Shown: one piece after another, positions 35,801-44,061 of the stretch
Layout: the number at the start of each line of letters is the position of its first letter
Position numbering within the stretch: position 1 is the first letter of the stretch
Source: CPC320 sp002684375
GTDB lineage: Bacteria; Pseudomonadota; Alphaproteobacteria; Rhodobacterales; Rhodobacteraceae
Direction: 5' to 3'
Assembly (NCBI GenBank): GCA_965662545.1
Contig: CBFIHZ010000022.1
Location: 1 to 64,000 of the forward strand
DNA length: 64,000 nt
Translations under genes and position numbers: made by a program
Notes under the pieces: model-generated
Databases searched by the model: none
What the model was told of the DNA's origin: nothing
Seen by the model: only the letters and a program-made list of their open reading frames with translations

Positions 35801-36223
35801 ATGGCAAGCGCAGCCTTTGAAGACATCGTGGCAGACTTTGAATTTCTTGAGGATTGGGAAGAGCGGTATCGCTATGTCATCGAGCAGGGTAAATCTTTGC
35901 CGGCCTTTGATGACGCGCTAAAGGTGCCTGCGACCAAGGTTGAGGGCTGTGCCTCGCAAGTGTGGTTGTTTCCAAAAATCGACGCGGGCAGGTTTTCGTT
36001 CGAAGGCGATAGCGATGCGATGATCGTCAGCGGTCTGATTGCAGTGTTGCAAGCCTTATACAACGGGCTAACCCTACAAGAGGTGTCACGGGTCGATGCG
36101 TTGTCAGAGCTGGCCCGCCTTGGGCTCAATGAGCATTTGTCGGCGCAGCGCTCTAATGGTGTGCGGGCGATGGTAGAGCGGATACAGAGCGTGGCCAATG
36201 CTCAAATAGATAAAGCGGATTGA
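35801..36223 (+). CDS. sufE: SufE family cysteine desulfuration protein
   Basis: 140 residues. Typical SufE opening IVADFEFLEDWEERYRYVIEQGKSLP and the sulfur-accepting Cys in KVEGCASQVWL (near residue 52), followed by GDSDAMIVSGLIAVLQALYNG. It accepts persulfide sulfur from a SufS desulfurase for iron-sulfur cluster assembly. GAGGAAAATAC precedes the ATG. It overlaps the convergent DUF1638 gene by 22 bases. No other suf genes are near. Confidence 0.93.
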   Translation: MASAAFEDIVADFEFLEDWEERYRYVIEQGKSLPAFDDALKVPATKVEGCASQVWLFPKIDAGRFSFEGDSDAMIVSGLIAVLQALYNGLTLQEVSRVDALSELARLGLNEHLSAQRSNGVRAMVERIQSVANAQIDKAD

Positions 36224-36855
36224 TCGCGCAGGACGGTTTCCAAGTCACCATAACCGGTATAGCGTCGTTCAAATGCAAGGCCTAGCCGGTTGGCGCAGTC
36301 TCTGGCTTTCTCAGTCAGGGCCGGATCGTCGGTTTGCGCCTGATAAACCAATTTTGTGTAATGCTTAAAATAAATGTCGCGCAGATTGGGATGGCGGTCT
36401 AAACCCATCGGTTTCCAAAAGAATGCATCAAATTGTCTGACCAGAAAATCCGTTAGGTAAAAGGCGGTTATTTCATCTGCATGTTCATTGGAAAAGCGTT
36501 CGTTGCCTTCGTAAAATGAATAACAATGTGGCCCGGCAATCATCTTGACACCCATATCATCGCAGGCGGACTGTAACTGGCCCCCAGTGCCGCAATCGGC
36601 GTAAACAACAAAGATGTTTTGATAGCTGTCCCGATGCTTTGCCACGCATGCCCGTACGGCATCGGTAATTTTATCGGGCGCGTTATGCAACAGTGCCGGC
36701 AGGCAGGTCAGGTCCATATGGTGCCAACTGTGACCTTTGGTAATGGCAAGGATTTCACGCGCCAGTGCACCACATGCAATTAATAACACCCGGTTTGCAT
36801 CGGCAACTTCGCCAGGTTCCTCTTGAGCTGGAATTGGGGTGCGGCGCGGGGACAA
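36202..36855 (-). CDS. DUF1638 domain-containing protein
   Basis: 217 residues. Segments LIACGALAREI, DLTCLPALLHNAPDKITDAV, FVVYADCGTGGQLQSACDDMGVKMIAGPHCYSFYEG and a C-terminal YTGYGDLETVL are those of DUF1638 proteins, which repeatedly sit beside corrinoid methyltransferase systems. The start is a TTG at 36855 with AAAAGGAG at a spacing of 7. It lies downstream of the corrinoid protein and homocysteine methyltransferase genes on the same strand, so a role in the cobalamin methyl-transfer system is inferred; the biochemical function is not established. Confidence 0.85.
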   Translation of the reverse strand: MSPRRTPIPAQEEPGEVADANRVLLIACGALAREILAITKGHSWHHMDLTCLPALLHNAPDKITDAVRACVAKHRDSYQNIFVVYADCGTGGQLQSACDDMGVKMIAGPHCYSFYEGNERFSNEHADEITAFYLTDFLVRQFDAFFWKPMGLDRHPNLRDIYFKHYTKLVYQAQTDDPALTEKARDCANRLGLAFERRYTGYGDLETVLRDQSALSI

Positions 36856-36923
36856 GCAGCGGCTCCTTTTTTGGCCATCTCACCACCTGCGTTAGCGGCT
36901 CCAACGTTGGTGCGGCGCACGGA

Positions 36924-36965
36924 TTTTTAGCTGGCAGCCATCAATTTTTAGCTGGCAGCCATCAA
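36924..36965. repeat. 21-bp exact tandem duplication at the end of the corrinoid gene
   Basis: Two exact copies (36924-36944 and 36945-36965) of a 21-base unit. One copy encodes the last residues and stop codon of the corrinoid protein; the other lies just beyond the stop. Confidence 0.95.
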
Positions 36966-37652
36966 ATTGTGTTTGCGCGCCATATATTCCTTCGCAGTTT
37001 CCACCGCTACGGCAGCATCGCGACAATAGGCATCGGCGCCGATCGCTTTTCCAAACTCTTCATTCAGCGGTGCGCCGCCCACCAGAACGACATAATCATC
37101 CCGGATGCCCTTTTCAATCAATGTGTCTATCACCACCTTCATATAGGGCATTGTGGTGGTTAATAGTGCTGACATGCCCAGAATGTCGGGCTCTTCGGTC
37201 GCGATAGCCTCAAGATAATTTTCGACCGGATTGTTGATCCCCAAATCAACGACCTCGAATCCGGCCCCTTCCATCATCATTGAGACAAGGTTTTTGCCAA
37301 TGTCATGAATGTCGCCTTTGACGGTCCCGATAACCATTTTCCCCATGCGCGGCGCGCCGGTTTCGGCCAACAGAGGTTTGAGGATGGCCATGCCACCCTT
37401 CATCGCGTTTGCGGCCAACAGAACCTCTGGCACGAACAAAATACCATCGCGAAAGTCTTTGCCGACAATAGTCATGCCGCCAACCAAGGCTTCTGTTAAG
37501 ACCTGATAGGGCGCCCAGTCCCGCCCAAGCAAGATATTAACGCCTTCTTCGATCTCTTCCTTGAGACCGTCATACAAGTCGTCAAACATTTGCTGCACCA
37601 GTTCTTCGTCATCCAACTCTGACAGAATGATTTCGTCGTCTTGTTCCGACAT
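36948..37652 (-). CDS. Corrinoid (B12)-binding protein of a split methionine synthase
   Basis: 234 residues, the stand-alone cobalamin module of MetH/MtbC type. The helical cap region is GVNILLGRDWAPYQVLTEALVGGMTIVGKDFRDGILFVPEVLLAANAMKGGM (family MetH cap with conserved Met/Trp-rich contacts). The base-off cobalamin motif DIHDIGKN (Asp-x-His-x-x-Gly) with the axial His follows near residue 125, then VVDLGINNP and VVLVGGAPLNEEF. It carries methyl groups between partners. It lies downstream of the homocysteine methyltransferase gene on the same strand; the gap of 245 bases contains a small hairpin only. AAGGAA precedes the ATG at spacing 8. Confidence 0.92.
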   Translation of the reverse strand: MSEQDDEIILSELDDEELVQQMFDDLYDGLKEEIEEGVNILLGRDWAPYQVLTEALVGGMTIVGKDFRDGILFVPEVLLAANAMKGGMAILKPLLAETGAPRMGKMVIGTVKGDIHDIGKNLVSMMMEGAGFEVVDLGINNPVENYLEAIATEEPDILGMSALLTTTMPYMKVVIDTLIEKGIRDDYVVLVGGAPLNEEFGKAIGADAYCRDAAVAVETAKEYMARKHNLMAAS

Positions 37653-37897
37653 GGCGCGTTCCTTGGCTGTGTGGCCGCAGAATGCGGCTTATAGTAACTC
37701 TCATCTGATCAATTTGCCCATTTCAGACTATTCGGATTGCGACATTGACGGTTTCGCTACCGACTTATCGATCTAAAATTGGGTTTTGGGCCTTCTTTTG
37801 GTTGGTATTCTCGCGCGATCAAGTCTTGGCTCGGCTGTGGCTGCTAGTGTTTTGTCTGGGTGTTGATCTGATTTTGAAACGGCAATCGATATACGGC

Positions 37898-38932
37898 TTA
37901 CTGTTGCGATTGTTTGGCTTTTGTGGCCCGTCTGGTACGGCGGCGTGGGGGTGTTGCGTCCGTGTCGCCAGTGCCGTCACTGGCTGATGAGAACGGCCCG
38001 ATTCTGGCGACAATGTCTTCCAGTTTTGGCGGAACACTTTTTGGTTGTTCATCGAGGGCGGCACGCATCTTGCTCAAATGCTCCGGCATGGTGCCACAAC
38101 AGCCACCAATAATTGTCGCACCACAATCACGCGCCATAACCGCATAATCGGCCATCAGTTCGGGTGTGCCGTCGTAATGGATATGGCCGTCAACATATTT
38201 TGGAATGCCGGCGTTGCCCTTGGCAATAATCGGCAAAGCGCTGCGTTGGCTGGCAAATCCTAAAACAGTGCGTAACAAATCAGAGGCTCCGGTGCCGCAG
38301 TTTGCGCCAAATCCAAGCGGTGGGTTGGGCAGCGCCTCAACCATCCGGACCATCGCCTCAGAGGTCATGCCCATCATAGTGCGGCCGGCGGTGTCGAAAC
38401 TCATCGTGCCGCACCAGTTGATACCGGCCAGGGCAAAACCTTCAGCAGCTGCACGAAATTCTTCCGGCGCGGAAATTGTTTCAAGCCATAAGACGTCGGC
38501 GCCACCCTCTTTCAGGCCGTCAGCCTGTTCGTGGAAAATTTCGACCGCCACACTGTGGGTCAGGGGCCCCAGTGGTGCCATTATGTCTCCGGTTGGGCCG
38601 ACTGAACCTGCGACAATCACAGGCCGGCCGGTTTTATCGGCGACCTCACGTCCGAGTGCGGCCGCAATACGTGAAAGGTCGCGCGCCCGGTGCCCGGCGT
38701 TATGCAGTTTCAAGCGTGCGCTGTTACCACCGAAAGAATTTGTCAAAAATAGATCGCTGCCGGCGTCAACCGCGTCCTGATACAATTTAAGAATATCTCT
38801 TGGCCGGGTTTCATTCCACAGTTCGGGGGCATCCCCTGACATCAACCCCATATTAAACAGGTTGGTCCCGGTGGCCCCATCGGCCAGCAAATAGCCTTTT
38901 TGGTTCAGCAAGCGTGATAACGCATTGGTCAT
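37898..38932 (-). CDS. bmt: Homocysteine S-methyltransferase (BHMT/MetH N-terminal type)
   Basis: 344 residues. Pattern of the homocysteine-binding domain: LLADGATGTNLFNMGL at the N-terminus, LFLTNSFGGNSARLKLH, and the zinc ligands Cys in GANCGTGAS (near residue 208) and the Cys pair GGCCGT (near 290). The C-terminal 55 residues are basic and low in complexity (PRRRTRRATKAKQSQQ), beyond the enzyme domain. With the adjacent corrinoid protein it forms two of the modules of MetH; the methyl-tetrahydrofolate module is not in the window. In Phaeobacter a split MetH of this kind makes methionine. Betaine as methyl donor is the alternative reading. Confidence 0.85.
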   Translation of the reverse strand: MTNALSRLLNQKGYLLADGATGTNLFNMGLMSGDAPELWNETRPRDILKLYQDAVDAGSDLFLTNSFGGNSARLKLHNAGHRARDLSRIAAALGREVADKTGRPVIVAGSVGPTGDIMAPLGPLTHSVAVEIFHEQADGLKEGGADVLWLETISAPEEFRAAAEGFALAGINWCGTMSFDTAGRTMMGMTSEAMVRMVEALPNPPLGFGANCGTGASDLLRTVLGFASQRSALPIIAKGNAGIPKYVDGHIHYDGTPELMADYAVMARDCGATIIGGCCGTMPEHLSKMRAALDEQPKSVPPKLEDIVARIGPFSSASDGTGDTDATPPRRRTRRATKAKQSQQ

Positions 38933-39214
38933 TAGTCCCGGTCCTATTTAGCCTCAAACCCGTTGTCACGCATTGTCACGTAAGTAGACATGAAACAAAT
39001 GCATATTTCTCAACAAGATTATGAATTCTTGTCCAAATGCTGGGTGTCTTACACCGCCAATGGGCACTGAATGTGTGGGGTTGGTGCTTATGGTCCCCCT
39101 GTCTGCACGTGCGCAAACTGTCAAACTACATGGCGGCGCTTGCAGCAACTCAACCCATATACTATGTGGAGCCCACCGGCTGAGACTCGGCTCCCGAATA
39201 TAGAAAGAAATAAA

Positions 39215-39976
39215 ATGGCGCGGCGCATCAAAATCTATGAAGGCAAAGCTAAAATTCTTTATGAAGGGCCAGAACCTGGGACTATCGTCCAGTATTTTAA
39301 GGATGATGCCACCGCGTTTAATGCCGAGAAAATGGAAGTCATTGACGGTAAGGGGGTTCTGAACAACCGTTTGTCGGAATTCTTCATGACCGGCCTGAAT
39401 AATATCGGTGTTCCGACGCATTTTCTCAAACGCCTGAATATGCGCGAACAATTGGTTCGGGCCTGCGAAATCATTCCGCTAGAAATTATCGTACGCAACT
39501 ATGCCGCTGGAACCATTTGCACCCGGTTGGGGCTGGAAGAGGGGGCCGCCTTACCACGCCCAATTGTCGAGTATTGTTATAAGGATGACGCGCTAGGCGA
39601 CCCATTGGTGTCCGAAGAGCATATTGCCGCCTTTGGCTGGGCCAGCCAACAAGATATGGACGACGTGCTAAGTCTTGCGCTGCGGGTCAACGATTTCATG
39701 TCCGGTGTGATGATGGCGGTTGGAATCCGGTTGGTTGATTTTAAAATCGAAATTGGCCGGGTTTATGATGGCGATTTCCAACGGCTTGTCGTGGCCGATG
39801 AAATCAGCCCCGATAGCTGTCGGTTATGGGATATCGAAACCGGCCGAAAATTGGACAAAGATGTGTTTCGGCGCGATCTGGGCAATTTGACCGACGCCTA
39901 TACCGAAGTCGCGCGGCGGCTTGGCGTTATGCCGAAAAACGCCGCCCCCATGGGCAAGCCGACGCTGATCAACTAA
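39215..39976 (+). CDS. purC: SAICAR synthetase
   Basis: 253 residues from the ATG at 39215 (the longer open frame to 39071 has no family similarity). IYEGKAKILYEGPEPGTIVQYFKDDATAFNAEK at the N-terminus with the ATP-binding loop, GVPTHFLKRLN, PLEIIVRNYAAGTICTRLG with catalytic residues, and DFKIEIGRV and DEISPDSCRLWD near the C-terminus with the metal ligands. It ligates aspartate to CAIR. First of purC-purS-purQ. Confidence 0.96.
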   Translation: MARRIKIYEGKAKILYEGPEPGTIVQYFKDDATAFNAEKMEVIDGKGVLNNRLSEFFMTGLNNIGVPTHFLKRLNMREQLVRACEIIPLEIIVRNYAAGTICTRLGLEEGAALPRPIVEYCYKDDALGDPLVSEEHIAAFGWASQQDMDDVLSLALRVNDFMSGVMMAVGIRLVDFKIEIGRVYDGDFQRLVVADEISPDSCRLWDIETGRKLDKDVFRRDLGNLTDAYTEVARRLGVMPKNAAPMGKPTLIN

Positions 39977-40013
39977 CGCACCCCGAGTGCCCCTATGACC
40001 GTAAGGAGACGAC

Positions 40014-40253
40014 ATGAAAGCGCGCGTACATATTATGCTGAAAAACGGGGTTCTCGACCCTCAGGGCGAAGCGGTGCGCCATGCGCTTGCGACCTTGGGT
40101 TTTGAAGGCGTCGAGGGTGTGCGTCAAGGCAAGGTGATTGAGTTGGACTTGATCGAAACGGAGCGCGCGGCGGCCGAAAAACGGGTTGGTGAGATGTGTG
40201 ACAAGCTGCTCGCCAACACGGTGATCGAAACTTACCACGTGGAGTTTATCTAA
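40014..40253 (+). CDS. purS: FGAM synthetase subunit PurS
   Basis: 79 residues, full length for PurS. KARVHIMLKNGVLDPQGEAVRHALATLGFEGVEGVRQGKVIELDL is the family pattern. It forms the PurL-PurQ-PurS complex that makes FGAM. The stop overlaps the purQ start by one base (TAATG). Confidence 0.95.
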   Translation: MKARVHIMLKNGVLDPQGEAVRHALATLGFEGVEGVRQGKVIELDLIETERAAAEKRVGEMCDKLLANTVIETYHVEFI

Positions 40254-40921
40254 TGCGCGCCGCGGTGATTGTGTTTCCAGGATCAAACTGTGACCGCGAT
40301 CTTGCTGTGGCGTTCGAAGCCACGGGTGCTGAGGTGACAATGGTCTGGCACAAGGATACGACGCTGCCGGATGGAATTGATATTGTTGGGTTACCGGGTG
40401 GATTTTCTTTTGGGGATTATCTGCGCTGTGGGGCGATTGCAGCAAATTCTCCGATTTGTCGCTCGGTCATCACCCACGCCGAGCGGGGCGGATATGTGTT
40501 GGGCATTTGCAATGGGTTTCAGATTTTGACAGAGACCGGATTGTTGCCGGGCGCATTGCTTCGAAATGTGGACCTGAAATTTATCAGTAAAACGATCGAC
40601 CTGAAACTTGGCACCACCGATAGTGTCTTCACATCGGAGTATAGCGCCGCGCAGCGTGTGCAGATTCCGATTGCCCATCACGACGGAAATTACACCGCAG
40701 ACGCAGAGGTGATGGCGCGATTGGAGGGCGATGACCGGATTGCATTTACCTACGTGGATAACCCGAACGGGTCAGATGGGTCTGTGGCAGGAATTTTGTC
40801 TGAAAACCGGCGTATTCTGGGGATGATGCCGCACCCTGAGCGCGCTGTCGATAGGCAACATCACAGTGCCGATGGGCAGCGGCTTTTCGCCAGTTTGATG
40901 GCGCAAATGGCCGCCGCATGA
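40253..40921 (+). CDS. purQ: FGAM synthetase glutaminase subunit PurQ
   Basis: 222 residues, class I glutamine amidotransferase. Catalytic Cys in VLGICNGFQIL (near residue 86) and the His/Glu pair in MMPHPERAVD (near 195-200). Start of GSNCDRDLAVAFEATGAEVTMVWH is typical. It supplies ammonia to PurL, which is not in the window. Coupled to purS by a one-base overlap. Confidence 0.96.
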   Translation: MRAAVIVFPGSNCDRDLAVAFEATGAEVTMVWHKDTTLPDGIDIVGLPGGFSFGDYLRCGAIAANSPICRSVITHAERGGYVLGICNGFQILTETGLLPGALLRNVDLKFISKTIDLKLGTTDSVFTSEYSAAQRVQIPIAHHDGNYTADAEVMARLEGDDRIAFTYVDNPNGSDGSVAGILSENRRILGMMPHPERAVDRQHHSADGQRLFASLMAQMAAA

Positions 40922-40956
40922 CTTGAGAATTATGCGCAACGGTCCTACTGTAACGT

Positions 40957-42720
40957 ATGGAAAAGGATCAACAAGCAAATCAAGAGACCGCTCTTACCGC
41001 GCAGATTAAATGGCGGATCAGGCTTGCTTTGGTGTTTCTTACAGTACTAGCGATTGCGTCTATATGGGTCACCAACCGGGTTTTGATTGACCGCTTTACC
41101 GAAACCTCGCGCAATCAAGCAGAACTGCGGCTCGCACTTTACAGTGGTACGCTGCTGAGTGAATTGCGGCAAACAGCTATTGTACCGCAGCTTTTAGCGC
41201 GCGACCCCACGCTGATAGGTGCGCTGAATTCAGGTAATTTCTCACAGTCAACACAGCGCCTGATTTCGTTCGTAGACGAAATCGGTGCGGAAACGCTCAC
41301 GCTCCTAGATGCGGAGGGTCGGGTGGTGGCGTCGACCGATCGCACCCGCCTTGGGTCACGGCATCAAGACGCACCCTATTACACCCAAGCCATGGGGGCG
41401 GACGCCACGATGTTCAACGTTTATAAAGACGAGGTTGGAGCCTATAATTTCATCTATTCTCGGCGGATAGAAAGCCAAGGTGTGACCATTGGCGTGATTT
41501 TTGTCGAGGCAGATCTGCAAAAATACGAACATGCTTGGGCAGGAATTTCGGATGCTGTGATTGTCACTGACAACACCGGAGTGATTATTTTGTCAACCGA
41601 GCCGCTCTGGCGAGGCCTCGGTGAAGCTGAGGCGCTGGCACGCCAACTGCCCAGTGGTGCGATACAGCGCGCTATTCAGACGACGAGTGATTGGACTGCT
41701 GTGCCTGCGGATGCCTATCTGCGCGGTGAAGGCATGATGCGCGTAGAGAGCCGGGTGGCATTTCGTGGTTGGCGGATGGCCGGGTTTCGGACCTATGCCG
41801 GGGTGCGGGAACGGGTGAACGGGTTTTTGGCGTTGGAAGTTATGGGGTTCGCGGTTTTTCTGGCTTTTTGCTTCTATTATCTCAGTCGACAGTCTGTGGA
41901 CCGTATGCAGCGTTTCCAACAGGAATCGGCAGACCTTCGACAGCTTAATTTACGCCTGCAGCGGGAGATTGCGGAACGGGAGCGGGTGCAGAAAACCCTG
42001 GAAGTGGCCGAGCAAACGATTGCCCAAAGTTCTAAACTGGCCGCTTTGGGGCAAATGTCAGCGGCGGTTAGCCACGAACTGAACCAACCCCTAGCGGCGA
42101 TGAAAACCTATTTAGCGGGCGCGCGTCTTTTGCTCGGACGGAATCGCCCTGACGAGGCCTTGGTGTCGTTTCACCGCATTGATGACCTGCTTGAACGCAT
42201 GGGGGCGATTACCCGGCAATTGAAATCCTATGCACGTAAGGGAGGAGATAGCCTTGTGCCTGTGAATTTGAACAGTGCAATTGGCGCGGTGCTCTCGATG
42301 ATGGAACTGCAATTAAAGCAAGAAGCGGTACATATCATCCGCAGAGCCCCAGAGACCCCGATCTGGGTTTTGGGCGATAGGGTCCGAATAGAACAGGTGT
42401 TGGTTAATTTGTTGCGCAATGCCATTGATGCTACGCAGGGGGTTGTGGACCCAGAGATCGAAATTCGATTGGCTGGCGGTGAACACGCGACCCTGACCGT
42501 GCGCGATAACGGCTATGGGGTTGATGATCTGGATGCATTGTTTGAGCCGTTCTACACCACCAAACAACCCGGTGAGGGCGTTGGTTTGGGCTTGGCTATT
42601 TCATCGGGTATCGTGACAGATTTGGGCGGCCGACTCTTGGTTCGCAACGTTGAAGACGGTGGGGCCCTGTTTGAGATGCAACTGCCGATTCTGGCCGATC
42701 ATATTGCCGCAGCGGAGTGA
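40957..42720 (+). CDS. dctB: C4-dicarboxylate sensor histidine kinase DctB
   Basis: 587 residues. Two membrane helices (about 22-40 and 296-315) flank a long periplasmic sensor domain with the DctB double-PAS features (LLDAEGRVVASTDRTRLGSRHQDAPYYTQAM, then VYKDEVGAYNFIYSRRI, VTDNTGVIILSTEPLWR). A short coiled-coil QRFQQESADLRQLNLRLQREIAERERVQKTL leads into the kinase core: H box AAVSHELNQPLAAMKTY, N box QVLVNLLRNAIDATQ, G1 DNGYGVDD, F FEPFYTTK, G2 GVGLGLAIS. It senses C4-dicarboxylates and acts on the adjacent regulator. The transporter genes dctPQM are not in the window. Confidence 0.93.
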   Translation: MEKDQQANQETALTAQIKWRIRLALVFLTVLAIASIWVTNRVLIDRFTETSRNQAELRLALYSGTLLSELRQTAIVPQLLARDPTLIGALNSGNFSQSTQRLISFVDEIGAETLTLLDAEGRVVASTDRTRLGSRHQDAPYYTQAMGADATMFNVYKDEVGAYNFIYSRRIESQGVTIGVIFVEADLQKYEHAWAGISDAVIVTDNTGVIILSTEPLWRGLGEAEALARQLPSGAIQRAIQTTSDWTAVPADAYLRGEGMMRVESRVAFRGWRMAGFRTYAGVRERVNGFLALEVMGFAVFLAFCFYYLSRQSVDRMQRFQQESADLRQLNLRLQREIAERERVQKTLEVAEQTIAQSSKLAALGQMSAAVSHELNQPLAAMKTYLAGARLLLGRNRPDEALVSFHRIDDLLERMGAITRQLKSYARKGGDSLVPVNLNSAIGAVLSMMELQLKQEAVHIIRRAPETPIWVLGDRVRIEQVLVNLLRNAIDATQGVVDPEIEIRLAGGEHATLTVRDNGYGVDDLDALFEPFYTTKQPGEGVGLGLAISSGIVTDLGGRLLVRNVEDGGALFEMQLPILADHIAAAE

Positions 42721-42726
42721 TAAAAG

Positions 42727-44061
42727 ATGTCTGAAATGATGAAGGTTGCAATTGTTGATGATGAAAAAGATATGCGTCTTTCCATCTCGCAGTGGTTGTC
42801 TCTTTCGGGCTATGACACCGAAAGTTTTGCCAGCGCTGCAGAGGCGCTGAGCGTTGTCGGCCCTGATTATCCGGGCATCGTCATCACAGATATTCGCATG
42901 CCGGGGATGGATGGTTTGGGCTTGTTGAAGAAATTGATGAGCAGTGATAGCGCTTTGCCTGTGATGATGATTACCGGACACGGTGATGTGCCGATGGCCG
43001 TTGAGGCGATGCGTCTTGGGGCGTTTGACTTTCTCGAAAAGCCTTTTGACCCTGATAATATGACTGCGATCGTGCGCAAGGCGACTGCAGCGCGCCGGTT
43101 GACGCTTGATAATCGGGCTTTGCGCCGCGAGTTGTCGGATGGGGGTCAACTGATTCAAAAACTGGCTGGAAACTCGCCCGCCATGCGGCAACTGCGCGAA
43201 GACATCTTGGATTTGGGGCAAGCCGATGGACATGTGCTGATCGATGGTGAGACCGGCACTGGAAAGACCCTTGCAGCCCACGCCCTGCATGCCGTCGGCA
43301 GCCGGGCTGGTAAAACATTTTCACTGATCTCTTGCAGTGCCGTTGAACAAGAGGCGTTAATCGGGCGTCTGTTCGGCCCCATGCAGCCTGATGATAACCT
43401 ACTGCCGGCGGTTGAGGCCGCCAGAGGCGGAACTTTGGTGCTTGAAGATATTGAGACACTTGGGCCGGCTGTTCAGGCGCGGCTACTCGGCTTTCTGGAT
43501 CAGCAAGGCAGCCCGCCTGAGACGCGGATCATTGCAGTCTGTAACAGCCAAGACCCCGCCCATATGCCGAAAGAGACATTGCGCAGTGACTTATTTTACC
43601 GCTTGGCTGGGCTGCGGATTACTGCGCCTCCGCTGCGGGAACGCGGTGATGATATTCTTGCGCTATTTACGCAGTTGAGCAGTCAGTTTTGCGAAGAATA
43701 CGGCTGTGAGGTGCCCGAGTTGTCAGCGCAGGACACGGCGCAGATCCTACAATCACCCTGGCCGGGGAACGTGCGGCAATTGATCAATGTGGCAGAGCGC
43801 GCGATTTTGCAATCGCGACGCGGCGGGGGATCACTCTCGTCCCTGTTGATGGTGGATTCCGAACAGGTCCCGGCTGTGGTCACCACCGATGGTAAACCGC
43901 TGAAAGAGTACGTCGAAGCCTTTGAACGCATGTTGATCGACAACACAATGCGCCGCAAGAAGGGCAGTATTCTGGCCGTGATGGAAGAGTTGAGTTTACC
44001 ACGCCGCACGTTGAACGAAAAAATGGCAAAATATGGATTGCAGCGGTCAGACTATCTCTAG
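42727..44061 (+). CDS. dctD: DctD-like response regulator lacking the sigma-54 contact loop
   Basis: 444 residues, NtrC-type. Receiver domain with acidic pocket D11, D12, phosphoacceptor D55 and K105; AAA domain with Walker A GETGTGKT (174-181) and the sensor/arginine region around LRSDLFYRLAGLRITAPPLRERGDD; C-terminal Fis-type helix-turn-helix (GSILAVMEELSLPRRTLNEKM). The GAFTGA loop expected after LFG (215-217) is replaced by PMQPDDNLL, and the Walker B-like stretch reads LVLEDIETL. Without GAFTGA it should not activate sigma-54 RNA polymerase in the usual way. It lies 6 bases after dctB and its end overlaps the convergent cyclodeaminase gene by 15 bases. Confidence 0.9.
   Translation: MSEMMKVAIVDDEKDMRLSISQWLSLSGYDTESFASAAEALSVVGPDYPGIVITDIRMPGMDGLGLLKKLMSSDSALPVMMITGHGDVPMAVEAMRLGAFDFLEKPFDPDNMTAIVRKATAARRLTLDNRALRRELSDGGQLIQKLAGNSPAMRQLREDILDLGQADGHVLIDGETGTGKTLAAHALHAVGSRAGKTFSLISCSAVEQEALIGRLFGPMQPDDNLLPAVEAARGGTLVLEDIETLGPAVQARLLGFLDQQGSPPETRIIAVCNSQDPAHMPKETLRSDLFYRLAGLRITAPPLRERGDDILALFTQLSSQFCEEYGCEVPELSAQDTAQILQSPWPGNVRQLINVAERAILQSRRGGGSLSSLLMVDSEQVPAVVTTDGKPLKEYVEAFERMLIDNTMRRKKGSILAVMEELSLPRRTLNEKMAKYGLQRSDYL

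Noticed and set aside
37653..37897. Possible SAM or cobalamin riboswitch before the corrinoid gene
   Set aside because: Only a 6-bp GC hairpin was seen; no conserved riboswitch core could be recognised here or in the 280 bases upstream of the homocysteine methyltransferase gene.
38966..39451. 161-codon minus-strand frame opposite the start of purC
   Set aside because: Overlaps the well-supported purC in the opposite direction and has no family.
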